Shown: positions 25,265 to 34,959 of the stretch, one piece after another
How positions within the stretch are numbered: the stretch's first letter is position 1
Layout of the letters: each line of letters opens with the position of its first letter
Assembly (NCBI RefSeq): GCF_001591145.1
Contig: NZ_BCUF01000002.1
Span: 158,629-222,628 of the forward strand
DNA: 64,000 nucleotides
DNA from: Vibrio harveyi NBRC 15634 = ATCC 14126 = KCTC 12724
Lineage (GTDB): Bacteria; Pseudomonadota; Gammaproteobacteria; Enterobacterales; Vibrionaceae
Direction: 5' to 3'
Made by a program: the position numbers and the translations under genes
Notes under the pieces: generated by a model
Database searches by the model: none
The model's input: only the letters and a program-made list of their open reading frames with translations
Told to the model about the DNA's origin: nothing

Positions 25265-25527
25265 CGTATTTGCGGGATTTTATCCAAAGCTAATGTTGCA
25301 AAGGCATGCAGTTCTGCGCCTAGCCACTGTGTGGTGACGAACAAGGTAATGATGACGGCGATCAGTTTAACGACAAAACCCAACGTCTGTTCCTGTACTT
25401 GAGTTAACGCCTGAATGAGCGAGACCAAAGTACCAACCAGCGCCGCAACGACAATCGGTGGCAGCGACAAGAACAGAACAAGCGTCAAAGCTTGAGTGGT
25501 AAAGTGGATTATTTCAGCCGGATTCAT
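25261..25527 (-). CDS. vscS: VscS, export-gate membrane protein
   Basis: An 88-residue FliQ/YscS-family protein with two membrane helices. The family motif LPPIVVAALVGTLVSLIQALTQ (here divided around residues 21-42) and QEQTLGFVVKLI are present. It packs around VscR in the export gate. Four-base overlap with vscT, 13 bp from vscR. Confidence 0.95.
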   Translation of the reverse strand: MNPAEIIHFTTQALTLVLFLSLPPIVVAALVGTLVSLIQALTQVQEQTLGFVVKLIAVIITLFVTTQWLGAELHAFATLALDKIPQIR

Positions 25528-25540
25528 GCTTCTCTCCTTA

Positions 25541-26191
25541 CTATCCGTAACTGAGCACTAAGCCATGAGTCAGCTTGGTCCAACCGTCTAGCAATACAAA
25601 CAGCAGCAGTTTGAACGGTAGCGAGATCGTCATCGGCGATACCATCATCATACCCATTGCCAATAGGATGTTGGACACGATCAGGTCGATTGCGATGAAA
25701 GGTAGGTACAACAAGAAACCAATCTCAAACGCCCTAGTCAACTCGCTTACCGTAAAGGCGGGGAGCAACAACAATAAGCTGTCTGATTCCAAACGATCGA
25801 CGTACTTTTGTGGCCACAATGTTCTTGCCGCATCGGTAAAAAACACCGATTCGGTTTCACGAATGTGCTTCTTCAAAAACTCACGATACGGTTGCAATCC
25901 GCTCTCAATCAGTCCTTCGATACTCTCGGAATCTTCTAGGGATATTTCATGCTGCGTCACGTAGTCATAGGTTTCAAAACCCACTGGTGCCATGATGAAG
26001 ATCGACAGAATGATCGCTAATCCATAGAGCGCCATGTTAGGTGGTATTTGTTGTACACCCAGTGCGTTTCGCAATAGGGAAAACACCACCGCCAGCTTAA
26101 CGAAAGAAGTCGCCATCATTGCAATGAAAGGAATCAAAGCAAGTAGGGCGAGTGTGACGATGAGGTTCAGTTCATCAGGTAACTGGATCAT
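25541..26191 (-). CDS. vscR: VscR, export-gate membrane protein
   Basis: A 216-residue FliP/YscR-family protein. The conserved blocks FVKLAVVFSLLRNALGVQQ, PPNMALYGLAIILS, LLLLPAFTVSELTRAFEIGF and MGMMMVSPMTISLPFKLLLF (each a separate block) are all in place. Five copies form the export-gate pore. Four-base overlap with vscQ. Confidence 0.96.
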   Translation of the reverse strand: MIQLPDELNLIVTLALLALIPFIAMMATSFVKLAVVFSLLRNALGVQQIPPNMALYGLAIILSIFIMAPVGFETYDYVTQHEISLEDSESIEGLIESGLQPYREFLKKHIRETESVFFTDAARTLWPQKYVDRLESDSLLLLLPAFTVSELTRAFEIGFLLYLPFIAIDLIVSNILLAMGMMMVSPMTISLPFKLLLFVLLDGWTKLTHGLVLSYG

Positions 26192-26457
26192 GCTGGCTCC
26201 TGACTACCGCCAAACAGTTCGAGTACACGCACACCTAGACGTTCATTGATGTTCACCAATTCGCACTCACCAATGATTTTGCCATTTGCTCGCATTGTCA
26301 CTGGGTTAGAAATTGGTTGGTTAAGTTCAAAGGTAAAACCAGGTTGCAGAGCGTTAAGTTGTTCTAAAGTAATGGTCTGCTGACCAACATCAAACGTGAG
26401 TTCAATTGGCAGTTGCTGGTGGTCGGTAAGTGCTTCAGAGCTATTGATATCGTTCAT
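26188..26457 (-). CDS. Possible internal product VscQ-C
   Basis: Translation from the internal ATG at 26457 would yield 89 residues containing the whole C-terminal SpoA domain. In Yersinia YscQ, Salmonella SpaO/SsaQ and Shigella Spa33 such internal products are made and needed for the sorting platform. The leader here (AGAAAAAG) is only a weak ribosome site, so this is an inference from family knowledge and position. Confidence 0.4.
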   Translation of the reverse strand: MNDINSSEALTDHQQLPIELTFDVGQQTITLEQLNALQPGFTFELNQPISNPVTMRANGKIIGECELVNINERLGVRVLELFGGSQEPA

Positions 26458-27153
26458 ATTGGTTTCTTTTTCTAGGATATGGAGTGTGGTTTCGTCGAGT
26501 TGGCATCGCCAAAGGTTTTGATTGGATACCTGAAAGAGCACTTGATGTTGTGCGATGTAGCAATCATCGAAGAACACCACATCGCCCAGTTCCAATTGTT
26601 CAAATTGACCGAGTGCTAAACGTGTTTTGCCAAAGCTCAGCCAGAACGGCAGTGCAATGTTTTGGCTTAGGTAAGACGGTGCTTGTGGCAAGGCGTCAAT
26701 CAGCACATCTCGACCTTCATTTACCCATAGGCTAAGAGAGGCGTCATCACGGTTGATGGTAAGCATCAACACATTCTCTTGCTGAGCTTGCTGTTCATGA
26801 GCTTGCAATTTACTCAACACTGGCAGTTGCCCAAACAGACGCTTAATGACATCGGTGTAGGGCTCAATCTGGCTGCTGAGTAACGCCATTTGCAATGAGT
26901 TTGGCAGCGATTCAAATGCCGTTGAGTCAAGCATGCCATGTAGCCACTGTTGTAGCTGCGAACCACAAAAATCGATTTGAATCGTTTGTCCGCCAATGAG
27001 TAGCGTTAAACGGTAGCCCGAAAATTCAGGCTTTTGTCCAAGCGTGACCGACAGGCTGTTGCTCTGGCTATCTTGAAAGTGACATTGCTTCGCACACAGT
27101 TGGTTGCTTAGTGCGATGCTCGATGCGTCGACCTTGGGAAAATCAAGTATCAT
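26188..27153 (-). CDS. vscQ: VscQ, sorting-platform (C-ring) protein
   Basis: A 321-residue SpoA-domain protein. The C-terminal SpoA domain (about 250-320) contains PIELTFDVGQQTITLEQL, followed by the TMRANGKIIGECELVNINERLGVRV stretch (described in parts). It forms the cytoplasmic pods with VscK, VscL and VscN. An in-frame ATG at codon 233 (26457) would give an 89-residue C-terminal product like YscQ-C. Four-base overlaps with vscP and vscR point to translational coupling. Confidence 0.93.
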   Translation of the reverse strand: MILDFPKVDASSIALSNQLCAKQCHFQDSQSNSLSVTLGQKPEFSGYRLTLLIGGQTIQIDFCGSQLQQWLHGMLDSTAFESLPNSLQMALLSSQIEPYTDVIKRLFGQLPVLSKLQAHEQQAQQENVLMLTINRDDASLSLWVNEGRDVLIDALPQAPSYLSQNIALPFWLSFGKTRLALGQFEQLELGDVVFFDDCYIAQHQVLFQVSNQNLWRCQLDETTLHILEKETNMNDINSSEALTDHQQLPIELTFDVGQQTITLEQLNALQPGFTFELNQPISNPVTMRANGKIIGECELVNINERLGVRVLELFGGSQEPA

Positions 27154-28634
27154 CGTTCGTCCTCAGGTTTCCATTCATCATAAATACTGCGTTGTTGTCG
27201 CGAGCGTTGTTGATCTTGTTGTTGGTTCATTTGTTCGCTGACCGAGATTCGAATTGGTTGGTCGATACCCAAGCGTTGCAAGCGCTCAACCAATTCTTGT
27301 TTAGCGTTTTGATTGATCAGTGACAGGGCATGTTCTTGCTTGATCAGGACGCTGTAACCAGAACTGTCATGTTTAATCGAGATCTCGCCACCTTTTAACT
27401 GACCTTCATTGAGAAGCAGTCGGACTTCCTTCTCGTTCGCACTTGGCAAAGACACATAGATCTTGTCAACCAACTTGCTGATCAGCTCGTTCACATCTCT
27501 TGCCGAACTTTGTGGTGCTTGTGCCTCCATACTCTTGAGGATCACATCACCTTGGGTGGTCGACTGGCTTATATTCGACGCCGAGAACAGTTTGGTGTCG
27601 GCTTCAGGCGTCGAATGATGTAAATCAATGTGCTTCGAGTGTTTTAGCTTCTCTTCAAACGCTGACAACGCAGCTTTCGCTTCTGCATTAGTTTGCGCGT
27701 TACTTAAAGTGCCTGCTTCTTTTGTTGTCGTATCTGGCTTCTGTCGCTGACCATTTAATACGTTTTGCACGGCGGTAGCAGCTTTGCCATCAAGCTGGAT
27801 TGGCGTTGGTTGACTATTCAAGTCTTTTTGGAAACCGCCAATAATGGCTTTAGGATCGTGATACAGACCATCAAGAGATGCGGTTGAACCTGCTGAATCA
27901 GCTTGGTTATCACGAGTCGTTTTTTCTTTTGTTGCTGAGGAACCGATGGATTGGTTTTTCACAATGATTTCCTCTTGCTGCTGTGCATGTTTACCTGCCA
28001 TATTACTCAGAGGTGCTTTTTCAGATAGAGATTGAGCCGCGTCTTTATCGTTGTTTTCGACAGGAGATTTGTCCTTGCTTGGGCGCTCCGTTATCCCCGT
28101 TTTGTGCAAGCTGTTCTCATGCTTTATGCGTTCTTTATCGCCAATCGCTTGCTCGACTAACGAGTTAGGCTTAACGGGTTTTGTGATATCTGATTCCGCT
28201 TCTGTCGCGGTCTTTGGCTGTTCTACAACATCACTGTTCGAAGCGTCTTTTGAAGCTTGATGATTTGTGCCTAGCGTAGAGTCTTTTTCTAACGGAGAAA
28301 GATTGGCTTTAGCAGCATGTTTCGCACTGTCTGAACTGTCAGCACCGTTTGTGCTGCCAGCTTTGTCCGTTTTTTCAGAAGAAGCTTGGTCTTTGGCTCT
28401 TTCTTGCTGAAGATGGTCAAGCTGAGCTTTAGGCTTCAGGGGCTCAAACTTATCTAAACTCAATGCCGCTTTGTACAAACGAGTCGTCTCTTGACCATGC
28501 TCCGCTTCTGACGGCATTGGCTTAAGAGCGTTGTTAAAGCGAGACTCAAGTTCTTCAGAGATGTTGCTTGCTGGACTCTGTTGACCTTGTTGTGAGAATT
28601 CTGTTGTGTTTGGGTGATCGTGTTTGACTCGCAT
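27150..28634 (-). CDS. vscP: VscP, needle-length ruler and substrate-switch protein
   Basis: A 494-residue, very hydrophilic protein. Its long central part (about 20-340), rich in Lys, Ser, Thr and Asp, is the expected extended ruler. The C-terminal 130 residues form the T3S4 domain (VDKIYVSLPSANEKEVRLLL and SIKHDSSGYSVLIKQEHAL) that contacts VscU. Ruler length varies between species and sets needle length. The C-terminus is Gln/Arg-rich (QQQDQQRSRQQRS). Confidence 0.88.
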   Translation of the reverse strand: MRVKHDHPNTTEFSQQGQQSPASNISEELESRFNNALKPMPSEAEHGQETTRLYKAALSLDKFEPLKPKAQLDHLQQERAKDQASSEKTDKAGSTNGADSSDSAKHAAKANLSPLEKDSTLGTNHQASKDASNSDVVEQPKTATEAESDITKPVKPNSLVEQAIGDKERIKHENSLHKTGITERPSKDKSPVENNDKDAAQSLSEKAPLSNMAGKHAQQQEEIIVKNQSIGSSATKEKTTRDNQADSAGSTASLDGLYHDPKAIIGGFQKDLNSQPTPIQLDGKAATAVQNVLNGQRQKPDTTTKEAGTLSNAQTNAEAKAALSAFEEKLKHSKHIDLHHSTPEADTKLFSASNISQSTTQGDVILKSMEAQAPQSSARDVNELISKLVDKIYVSLPSANEKEVRLLLNEGQLKGGEISIKHDSSGYSVLIKQEHALSLINQNAKQELVERLQRLGIDQPIRISVSEQMNQQQDQQRSRQQRSIYDEWKPEDER

Positions 28635-28643
28635 CTTTACCTT

Positions 28644-29105
28644 CTATGAAACAACGACGCTACGAAACTCTTCCTGTTCGAGCTCTTCTTGGTACTGCAC
28701 TTGACGCATTTGTTCAGCAATTTCTTGTTCGTTTAGCTGAATGAATTTTTCTTTTGTTTTATGAGCGGCAAGGGCTTCTTGTTTTCTTTCTTTAAGCCGT
28801 TGGTTTTCTTGTTCTAATGCTTTTTTTGCCTCTGCGGCACGTTGTTTTAAATCTGCTTCTCTCTCCCTTAATAGCGCGATTTCTTGGCGTAATATTTCAA
28901 GCTCTTTTAGTACCACCGTTTTCTGCTTCGCTTTGGCAAACCGTCGCTCTTCTTCCTCTTTTCGCCATTGGTGATAATCGACCACGGACTGCTCGGCTTT
29001 TCGCAATAAAGAAAGCGCACTATTGACTCGATACTCTTGCTGCTGAACGGCACTGTCTGCTCGATCAGCTCGAATCTTTTTTATCTCTAGTAACTGCTCG
29101 ATCAT
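28644..29105 (-). CDS. vscO: VscO, central stalk protein
   Basis: A 153-residue, almost wholly coiled-coil protein with highly charged heptads ([20 protein letters not shown]). It is the FliJ/YscO-type stalk that inserts into the ATPase hexamer and helps couple it to the export gate. Its start overlaps the vscN end by four bases. Confidence 0.92.
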   Translation of the reverse strand: MIEQLLEIKKIRADRADSAVQQQEYRVNSALSLLRKAEQSVVDYHQWRKEEEERRFAKAKQKTVVLKELEILRQEIALLREREADLKQRAAEAKKALEQENQRLKERKQEALAAHKTKEKFIQLNEQEIAEQMRQVQYQEELEQEEFRSVVVS

Positions 29106-30424
29106 AAGCCCGCCAGTCCTCGTAACTGAGTCACGGTTTCGTCGAGTTCACTTGGTTCGTGTGTGCCTTGGCGCAAAAATGCTCGGATATCATCACCTTG
29201 TGCAATCGCCATATCCGCGCGGCTGTCAGCACCATGTTGGTATTCACCAATTTTGATCAGCAGTTCCACTTCTTCATATTTTGCCAACATTTCACGCATA
29301 TGAGCTGCCGACGCTTGATGAGTTTTGTCCACGATTTGGTTCATCACACGGCTCGCGGAGCGAAGTACATCAATTGCTGGGTAGTGGTTCATCGCTGCCA
29401 GTTTGCGAGAAAGAATGATGTGACCATCCAGTATCGAACGGGTCTCATCGGCAACTGGCTCTGTCATATCGTCACCTTCTACAAGCACGGTATACAGCGC
29501 GGTAATGGACCCTTTGTCTGATTGACCCGCACGTTCCATCAGTTTTGGTAGTGCAGCGAAAACAGAAGGCGGATAGCCTCGTCGTGTTGGTGGTTCACCA
29601 GCGGCCAACCCAATCTCACGCTGAGCTCGGGCAAAGCGCGTTACTGAATCCATAAGCAGCAAGACACGTTTACCTTGGTCTCGGAAGTACTCCGCGATAG
29701 AGGTCGCGACAAACGCTGCTTTGGCACGTTCCATTGCTGGTCTGTCGGAGGTCGCAACAACCAATACTGACCTTGCCATGCCCTCTTCACCAAGGTCGTG
29801 CTCGATAAATTCTCTTACCTCACGCCCCCTCTCACCGATAAGGGCGAGGACCGTTACATCAACATCGGCAGAGCGAATAAGTTTCGCGAGTAGGGTACTT
29901 TTACCACCGCCCGCTGCCGCAAAAATACCCATCCTTTGCCCTTCGCCACAGGTGAGCAATCCGTCTATCGAACGAACCCCCATGGAAATAGGTTTCTCGA
30001 TCAGTTTTCTCTGCATCGGCGGCGGCGCGTCTCTGTAAACCGGATACCAAGCACTCGGCTCTTTGCTTTGGGTGCCATCAAACGGTCGACCCAGACCATC
30101 CAGAATTTTCCCTAACAGGTGATCGCCAACACCCACTTCGTGCGTCTTCCCAAGCGGGCTTACTTCGGTATTGGAGGAAATACCAAACATGTTGCCAAGT
30201 GGGGTGAGTAACGCGTGATGTTGTTGAAAGCCAACCACTTCCGCTAGCAGCGACAAGGTTTGATCCGGGTTACGCAACTCACAAAGTTCACCGACACGTA
30301 CACCTGGCACCACGGCTTTGATGATGGTGCCGGTAACTTGAGTAACTCGACCGCGGATTTGGATCAAACGTGTCTGTTTGATTGCAGATTGTTGGGTTTC
30401 GGTGATGTATGAGAAGTCGTTCAA
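29102..30424 (-). CDS. vscN: VscN, T3SS ATPase
   Basis: A 440-residue F1-beta-like ATPase, close in length to YscN (439). The Walker A motif AAGGGKST has Lys175. [11 protein letters not shown] and the Walker [21 protein letters not shown] follow. The [15 protein letters not shown] block and the C-terminal chaperone-docking domain are present. It detaches chaperones and unfolds substrates. The frame starts with TTG at 30424; no ATG or GTG lies upstream before the frame loses similarity. It is the first gene of the vscN-U operon, divergent from vopN. Confidence 0.96.
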   Translation of the reverse strand: MNDFSYITETQQSAIKQTRLIQIRGRVTQVTGTIIKAVVPGVRVGELCELRNPDQTLSLLAEVVGFQQHHALLTPLGNMFGISSNTEVSPLGKTHEVGVGDHLLGKILDGLGRPFDGTQSKEPSAWYPVYRDAPPPMQRKLIEKPISMGVRSIDGLLTCGEGQRMGIFAAAGGGKSTLLAKLIRSADVDVTVLALIGERGREVREFIEHDLGEEGMARSVLVVATSDRPAMERAKAAFVATSIAEYFRDQGKRVLLLMDSVTRFARAQREIGLAAGEPPTRRGYPPSVFAALPKLMERAGQSDKGSITALYTVLVEGDDMTEPVADETRSILDGHIILSRKLAAMNHYPAIDVLRSASRVMNQIVDKTHQASAAHMREMLAKYEEVELLIKIGEYQHGADSRADMAIAQGDDIRAFLRQGTHEPSELDETVTQLRGLAGL

Positions 30425-30458
30425 TTTAGGAAAACATGCGCAATAACTGATGCTGAGA

Positions 30459-30513
30459 GAATAAAAAGGATGGTGCAGTATTTATAGTGACTATTGGTCG
30501 GGAGTTTTTAGAA
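30459..30513 (-). promoter_or_regulatory. Probable ExsA-type promoter of vscN-vscU
   Basis: On the minus strand, TAAAAACTCCC then GAC, six bases and TCACT (30490-30486), 21 bases, then TTATTC. The A tract, GAC and spacing fit, but TG of TGnnA is TC, so this is a degenerate site. Confidence 0.45.
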
Positions 30514-30526
30514 AACTTAAAACGCC

Positions 30527-30579
30527 CTAAAAAAACACGTCTGATTTTGACAGCCCGTTGCAAATGCAATTCTTATAAT
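30527..30579 (+). promoter_or_regulatory. ExsA-type promoter of vopN-vopD operon
   Basis: AAAAAAACAC then GTC (30539-30541), six bases, TGACA (30548-30552), 21 bases and a consensus TATAAT (30574-30579). It is the best -10 among the ExsA-type promoters here and drives the gatekeeper-translocon operon. Confidence 0.78.
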
Positions 30580-30611
30580 TCGCTCATATTGTACGAAAGG
30601 AGTGCAAGTGA

Positions 30612-31505
30612 ATGAGTATTATCAATAATCAAATTACAACGGGTAACAAGTTTGACACGCCAATTCGAAGCGGTCTTGAGTCTTCACGTTCTGGGGAGTC
30701 AATTGGTGGCAACTATCGAGGCGAAACTGTCCGTGTACACAATGCTACTCAATCACTGTTTGACGCGATGGAAGAGCTGACGTCATTAGGCTCAGAAAAA
30801 GCGGAAAAAGATCTGACCAAACGCAAAGTGAAAGATGGCGGTATTCGCGTTAATGAAGCCCACGAGTTGGTTTCTGATTACCTAAGAAAAGTGCCTGATC
30901 TTGAGAAGAACCAAAAGATCAAAGACCTTGCTGCCAAAATGGCAAGTGGCAACTTATCAACAATTGCCCAGTTACAAGCGTACCTTAATGGTTTTTCTGA
31001 AGAGAAAAGCCACCAGTACCTTGCATTAAAAGCGGTCAAAAAGTTTCTTGGCGCTAACCCAGAAAGTAAGAACCTACTGGCGCTGATCGACCAAGCCCTT
31101 CTGAACTTTGAGCAAAACCCAGATTCGTGGTCTCAAATTGATACTGAAATTCGCGTATCCAGTTTTGCGGACGAATACAGCCAAGAACAAGGCTTCAGCA
31201 GTTTGCATCAACTGCGCGGTTTCTATCGCGACACCGTACATAGCTACCAAGGTTTAGGCTCAGCATACAAGGATGTGGTTGAGCGCTTTGGTGAAAAAGA
31301 GGTGTCTACGGCGGTCGACTTTATGTTGCAAGGCATGAGTGCTGACTTAAGCGTTCAAGGCAGCAATATCGACTCAGTAAAGTTGCAGCTTTTGATGTCA
31401 GATATGCAAAAGCTTAAAACGCTGAACACCCTTCAAGACCAAGTTGGCAATCTCTATCAGATGTTTAAACCTCAGCAGGCAAGCCATGGCTTATCAAGTT
31501 ACTGA
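30612..31505 (+). CDS. vopN: VopN, gatekeeper
   Basis: A 297-residue YopN/PopN/InvE-family protein that plugs secretion of effectors until host contact. The N-terminal part is polar (secretion signal and SycN-VscB binding). The rest is helical, with the family-type VSDYLRKVPDLEKNQKIKDLAAKM block and a C-terminal TyeA-binding helix region. TyeA is encoded separately and overlaps by 20 bases. AAAGGAG lies upstream of ATG 30612. First gene of the operon under an ExsA-type promoter. Confidence 0.93.
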   Translation: MSIINNQITTGNKFDTPIRSGLESSRSGESIGGNYRGETVRVHNATQSLFDAMEELTSLGSEKAEKDLTKRKVKDGGIRVNEAHELVSDYLRKVPDLEKNQKIKDLAAKMASGNLSTIAQLQAYLNGFSEEKSHQYLALKAVKKFLGANPESKNLLALIDQALLNFEQNPDSWSQIDTEIRVSSFADEYSQEQGFSSLHQLRGFYRDTVHSYQGLGSAYKDVVERFGEKEVSTAVDFMLQGMSADLSVQGSNIDSVKLQLLMSDMQKLKTLNTLQDQVGNLYQMFKPQQASHGLSSY

Positions 31506-31770
31506 TTTGATGTCAGATGTCATTGCTTTGGTTGAGCAGCGCTGGGTGGGCAGTGAAGAGATCTGGAACTTAGCGAATGCCATGGAATTGGAATCCACCG
31601 AGCGAAAAATTAGCTTTTTCAGAGAGCTGCATAAACTGGTTCGGCATATCCCAATTGATGTGTTTAACGATGAAGAACAGCGACAAAACCTAATACAAGC
31701 CGTGCAAAAAGCGCTTGATGAAGCGATTGATTTAGAAGAAGAGGAAATGTGGGACGATGAATTGGATTGA
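31486..31770 (+). CDS. tyeA: TyeA, gatekeeper partner
   Basis: A 94-residue helical protein encoded in a frame overlapping the vopN end. The sequence AYQVTDLMSDVIALVEQRWVG and the acidic C-terminus (DLEEEEMWDDELD) are TyeA-like. TyeA binds the C-terminus of YopN/VopN and anchors the plug. ATG 31486 is used. The close overlap mirrors species in which YopN and TyeA are fused by frameshifting. Confidence 0.92.
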   Translation: MAYQVTDLMSDVIALVEQRWVGSEEIWNLANAMELESTERKISFFRELHKLVRHIPIDVFNDEEQRQNLIQAVQKALDEAIDLEEEEMWDDELD

Positions 31771-32131
31771 TGCGTCAGTGGATGATTTTTGCCGAGGAAT
31801 GGGGCTTGACGCTGTAGATTTCTCGTCAGCAGGACGTGTTCAGTTGAGCTTTGAACAGAGCGGTACTTTGCACCTTGAGAAGCATCAGGACTGTTTGTTT
31901 CTTATGTTGGCGAAAGCGCTGCCGTGGCATCAATCTAATGAGCCGATCAAGAAGGCACTGAGCTTTTGCCATGCAGGGCAAGGTTGGCCATTTACCATTA
32001 AAACCGGATTGCTCGATGAACAGACGCTGGTTTTCTCTGCGCAAATTGAAGGTGATGAAGTGACATTGCCAACCATCGAACAAGCATTCGCGCTCTTGGT
32101 TCGCTTACACAATGATGTGGCGAATTCATGA
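31757..32131 (+). CDS. sycN: SycN, VopN chaperone subunit
   Basis: A 124-residue class I chaperone. In Yersinia SycN forms a heterodimer with YscB to hold YopN; vscB is at 8132. The sequence starts with an amphipathic helix (DASVDDFCRGMGLDAVDF) and has the strand pattern GRVQLSFEQSGTLHLEK. It overlaps tyeA by 14 bases and vscX by 4. Confidence 0.9.
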   Translation: MNWIDASVDDFCRGMGLDAVDFSSAGRVQLSFEQSGTLHLEKHQDCLFLMLAKALPWHQSNEPIKKALSFCHAGQGWPFTIKTGLLDEQTLVFSAQIEGDEVTLPTIEQAFALLVRLHNDVANS

Positions 32132-32505
32132 GTAGAATTAGTACGTTAAACGTTGGTATTGAAGGCTTTACTCATGTCTCTCTTGAGCAAGTTGAAAACG
32201 ATTTCCCACAGCGTTTTCAACTGCTGCCTGATGGTCAAGCCATCGCGACGCACTTAGAGAAACTGTATGAGCTTCGCCCATCTGAGCAGTACTTGATGTC
32301 GCTCGCCAAGCCAAAGCTTGCCCATTCAGAACTACTTCGCCCAGACAAGTATCGTCAGCAGTTTGATACGACTCAGCAGCGACTCCAGGAATTGGCACAG
32401 CAAAACGGTTCCCATGCGCTTTCCCAAGCGGTGGAAACGCTGCAAAACACGCAATTAGACCAACGTTATCTCACCATGGCGTTGAATCTACTGATTCAGG
32501 TTTAA
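32128..32505 (+). CDS. vscX: VscX, early secreted export component
   Basis: A 125-residue YscX-family protein. The family-type opening SRISTLNVGIEGFTHVSLEQ (about residues 2-21, shown in part) and the helical C-terminus LDQRYLTMALNLLIQV agree with YscX. YscX is secreted and, with YscY, binds the export protein SctV (VcrD here). Followed by vscY after 5 bp. Confidence 0.92.
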   Translation: MSRISTLNVGIEGFTHVSLEQVENDFPQRFQLLPDGQAIATHLEKLYELRPSEQYLMSLAKPKLAHSELLRPDKYRQQFDTTQQRLQELAQQNGSHALSQAVETLQNTQLDQRYLTMALNLLIQV

Positions 32506-32510
32506 GCCCC

Positions 32511-32849
32511 ATGTTGCAAACAAAAGATGTGGAGCTATTGCTTATCCACGCTGCACTCCAAGTTCAATATCAAAAGCCCGAACAGGCGATCACGTTGCTG
32601 GATGCGTTGTTAGAAATCGAACCAGATCATCAAGAAGCTCGCCAAACACTGGCGGTGGCATGCCTGAATTCTGGTCGTTACACACGTTCAATCGAGCTGT
32701 GCGAAAGCTTATTGGAAGCAAACAACTCAAATAAAGCGGGCTTATGGTTTTGTCTCAGCCAAGCGCGCTGGAAACAAAATGATGTTGAGGGGGCACGCCG
32801 TGCTCATCGACGTTATCTGAAATCTCTAAATAGTGAATCAAATGAATAA
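32511..32849 (+). CDS. vscY: VscY, TPR chaperone of VscX
   Basis: A 112-residue tetratricopeptide protein with repeats such as [20 protein letters not shown] and [22 protein letters not shown] (in part). YscY chaperones YscX and links it to SctV. The gene overlaps the vcrD start. Confidence 0.92.
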   Translation: MLQTKDVELLLIHAALQVQYQKPEQAITLLDALLEIEPDHQEARQTLAVACLNSGRYTRSIELCESLLEANNSNKAGLWFCLSQARWKQNDVEGARRAHRRYLKSLNSESNE

Positions 32850-34959
32850 GTTGATCGATATTCTAAACAAAGTTGGACAACGCAAAGACATCATGCTCGC
32901 CGTGATGCTATTGGCGATCGTCTTTATGATGATTTTGCCTTTACCGACGGCATTGGTGGATGTACTAATCGGTACCAACATGAGTATAGCGGTCGTCCTT
33001 TTGATGCTTGCTATCTACATTACCTCACCGCTGGAATTCTCTGCATTCCCGGCGGTTCTTTTGATTACAACGCTGTTTCGCTTGTCACTTTCTATTACGA
33101 CAACGCGACTTATCCTTCTGCAAGGCGACGCCGGTCAGATCGTTTATACCTTCGGTAACTTCGTAGTTGGCGGTAACTTGGTCGTGGGTATCGTGGTGTT
33201 CCTGATCATCACCATCGTTCAGTTTATGGTGATCACCAAAGGTTCTGAAAGGGTTGCGGAAGTCAGTGCTCGATTCTCCCTTGATGCGATGCCGGGTAAG
33301 CAGATGAGTATCGACGGCGATATGCGTGCTGGAGTGATCGACGTTCATGAGGCACGTCATCGTCGTTCATTGATTGAAAAAGAAAGTCAAATGTACGGTT
33401 CGATGGACGGTGCAATGAAGTTCGTAAAAGGGGACTCCATTGCCGGTCTGGTGATCATCGTGGTGAACATTCTGGGTGGTGTGACCATTGGTGTGACTCA
33501 AAAGGGCATGTCAGCGTCTGAAGCGCTTGAACTGTTTGCTATTTTGACCGTCGGTGATGGCCTGGTATCGCAGATTCCGGCGCTGTTTATCGCTATTACG
33601 GCCGGTATTATCGTTACACGTGTTTCAAATGAAGATTCCTCTGACCTAGGTTCAGATATCGGTGGTCAGGTTACCGCGCAACCAAGAGCTTTATTGATTG
33701 GTGGTGTCCTATTGGTGCTGTTTGCACTCATTCCAGGCTTCCCGAAAATCACTTTCCTTGTGCTTGCCGTTGTTGTAGGCGGTGGTGGTTTCTTCTTGTT
33801 CTATCAACAGAGAAAGCAAAGCGAATCTGACAGTTCTGACCTACCTAGTTTTGTCGCCCAAGGGGCGGGCTCGCCAGCTGCCAAACCGAATAAACCAACC
33901 CCTTCTCGCAACAGCAAAGGTAAATTGGGCGAGCAAGAAGAGTTTGCGATGACAGTACCGCTGCTCATCGACTTGGATTCTCGCTTACAAGAGAGCCTAG
34001 AAGCTGTGGCATTAAATGATGAACTCGCACGAGTCAGACGCGCGCTGTACCTCGATCTAGGTGTGCCATTCCCGGGCATCCACTTGCGATTTAATGAAGG
34101 GATGAGCAACGGTGAATACCTGATTCAATTGCAAGAAGTACCGGTTGCTCGCGGTCGAATTGAAAGCGAAAAATTGTTGGTGACAGAGGGCAATGAGCAG
34201 ATAGATTTACTGGGTGTGCCTTACGAAAGCGATGACGACTTTCTGCCGGGCATCGCGAGTATTTGGGTTGACCACAGTCACCGAGAAAAATTGCAAAACA
34301 GCCATGTGGGCTTTTTGACTCCCGACCGCATTCTGACTTACCACCTGTCTCACGTACTGAAAGAGTACGCGCAAGACTTTATCGGTATTCAAGAGACCCG
34401 TTACTTGCTTGAACAAATGGAAGGCAGCTACTCCGAATTAGTGAAAGAAGCGCAACGTATTGTGCCTTTACAAAAGATGACGGAAATCCTGCAACGCCTC
34501 GTTTCTGAAGATATTTCTATTCGTAACTTACGTGTGATCTTAGAGGCAATGGTTGAGTGGGGACAAAAAGAGAAAGACGTGGTTCAACTGACGGAATACA
34601 TCCGTTCCAGCTTGAAACGCTACATCTGTTACAAGTATGCCAGCGGTCAAAACATGCTGCCTGCGTATCTGTTGGATCAGAGCTTGGAAGATACGATCCG
34701 TAACGGTATTCGCCAGACTTCAGCGGGTAGCTACTTAGCGCTTGACCCTTCTGTGACTCAACAGTTTGTCAGCGACGTTAAGCAAACCATCGGTGATTTG
34801 AGTCGCATGCCAAATAAACCTGTGCTGGTGGTGTCGATGGATGTGCGTCGTTACGTACGTAAATTGATTGAATCTGAATACTACGAACTGCCAGTGTTGT
34901 CGTTCCAAGAACTGACTCAGCAAATCAATATTCAACCGCTGGGAAGGGTAGGAATGTAA
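32842..34959 (+). CDS. vcrD: VcrD, major export-gate protein (SctV/LcrD)
   Basis: A 705-residue FlhA/LcrD-family protein, the length of LcrD. About eight membrane helices lie in residues 1-320. The FHIPEP-type signature block [38 protein letters not shown] and [14 protein letters not shown] follow in the cytoplasmic loop. The C-terminal cytoplasmic domain (from about 355) forms the nonameric ring that receives chaperone-substrate complexes. ATG 32842 gives the LcrD-like start; an in-frame GTG lies three codons upstream. Confidence 0.96.
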   Translation: MNKLIDILNKVGQRKDIMLAVMLLAIVFMMILPLPTALVDVLIGTNMSIAVVLLMLAIYITSPLEFSAFPAVLLITTLFRLSLSITTTRLILLQGDAGQIVYTFGNFVVGGNLVVGIVVFLIITIVQFMVITKGSERVAEVSARFSLDAMPGKQMSIDGDMRAGVIDVHEARHRRSLIEKESQMYGSMDGAMKFVKGDSIAGLVIIVVNILGGVTIGVTQKGMSASEALELFAILTVGDGLVSQIPALFIAITAGIIVTRVSNEDSSDLGSDIGGQVTAQPRALLIGGVLLVLFALIPGFPKITFLVLAVVVGGGGFFLFYQQRKQSESDSSDLPSFVAQGAGSPAAKPNKPTPSRNSKGKLGEQEEFAMTVPLLIDLDSRLQESLEAVALNDELARVRRALYLDLGVPFPGIHLRFNEGMSNGEYLIQLQEVPVARGRIESEKLLVTEGNEQIDLLGVPYESDDDFLPGIASIWVDHSHREKLQNSHVGFLTPDRILTYHLSHVLKEYAQDFIGIQETRYLLEQMEGSYSELVKEAQRIVPLQKMTEILQRLVSEDISIRNLRVILEAMVEWGQKEKDVVQLTEYIRSSLKRYICYKYASGQNMLPAYLLDQSLEDTIRNGIRQTSAGSYLALDPSVTQQFVSDVKQTIGDLSRMPNKPVLVVSMDVRRYVRKLIESEYYELPVLSFQELTQQINIQPLGRVGM

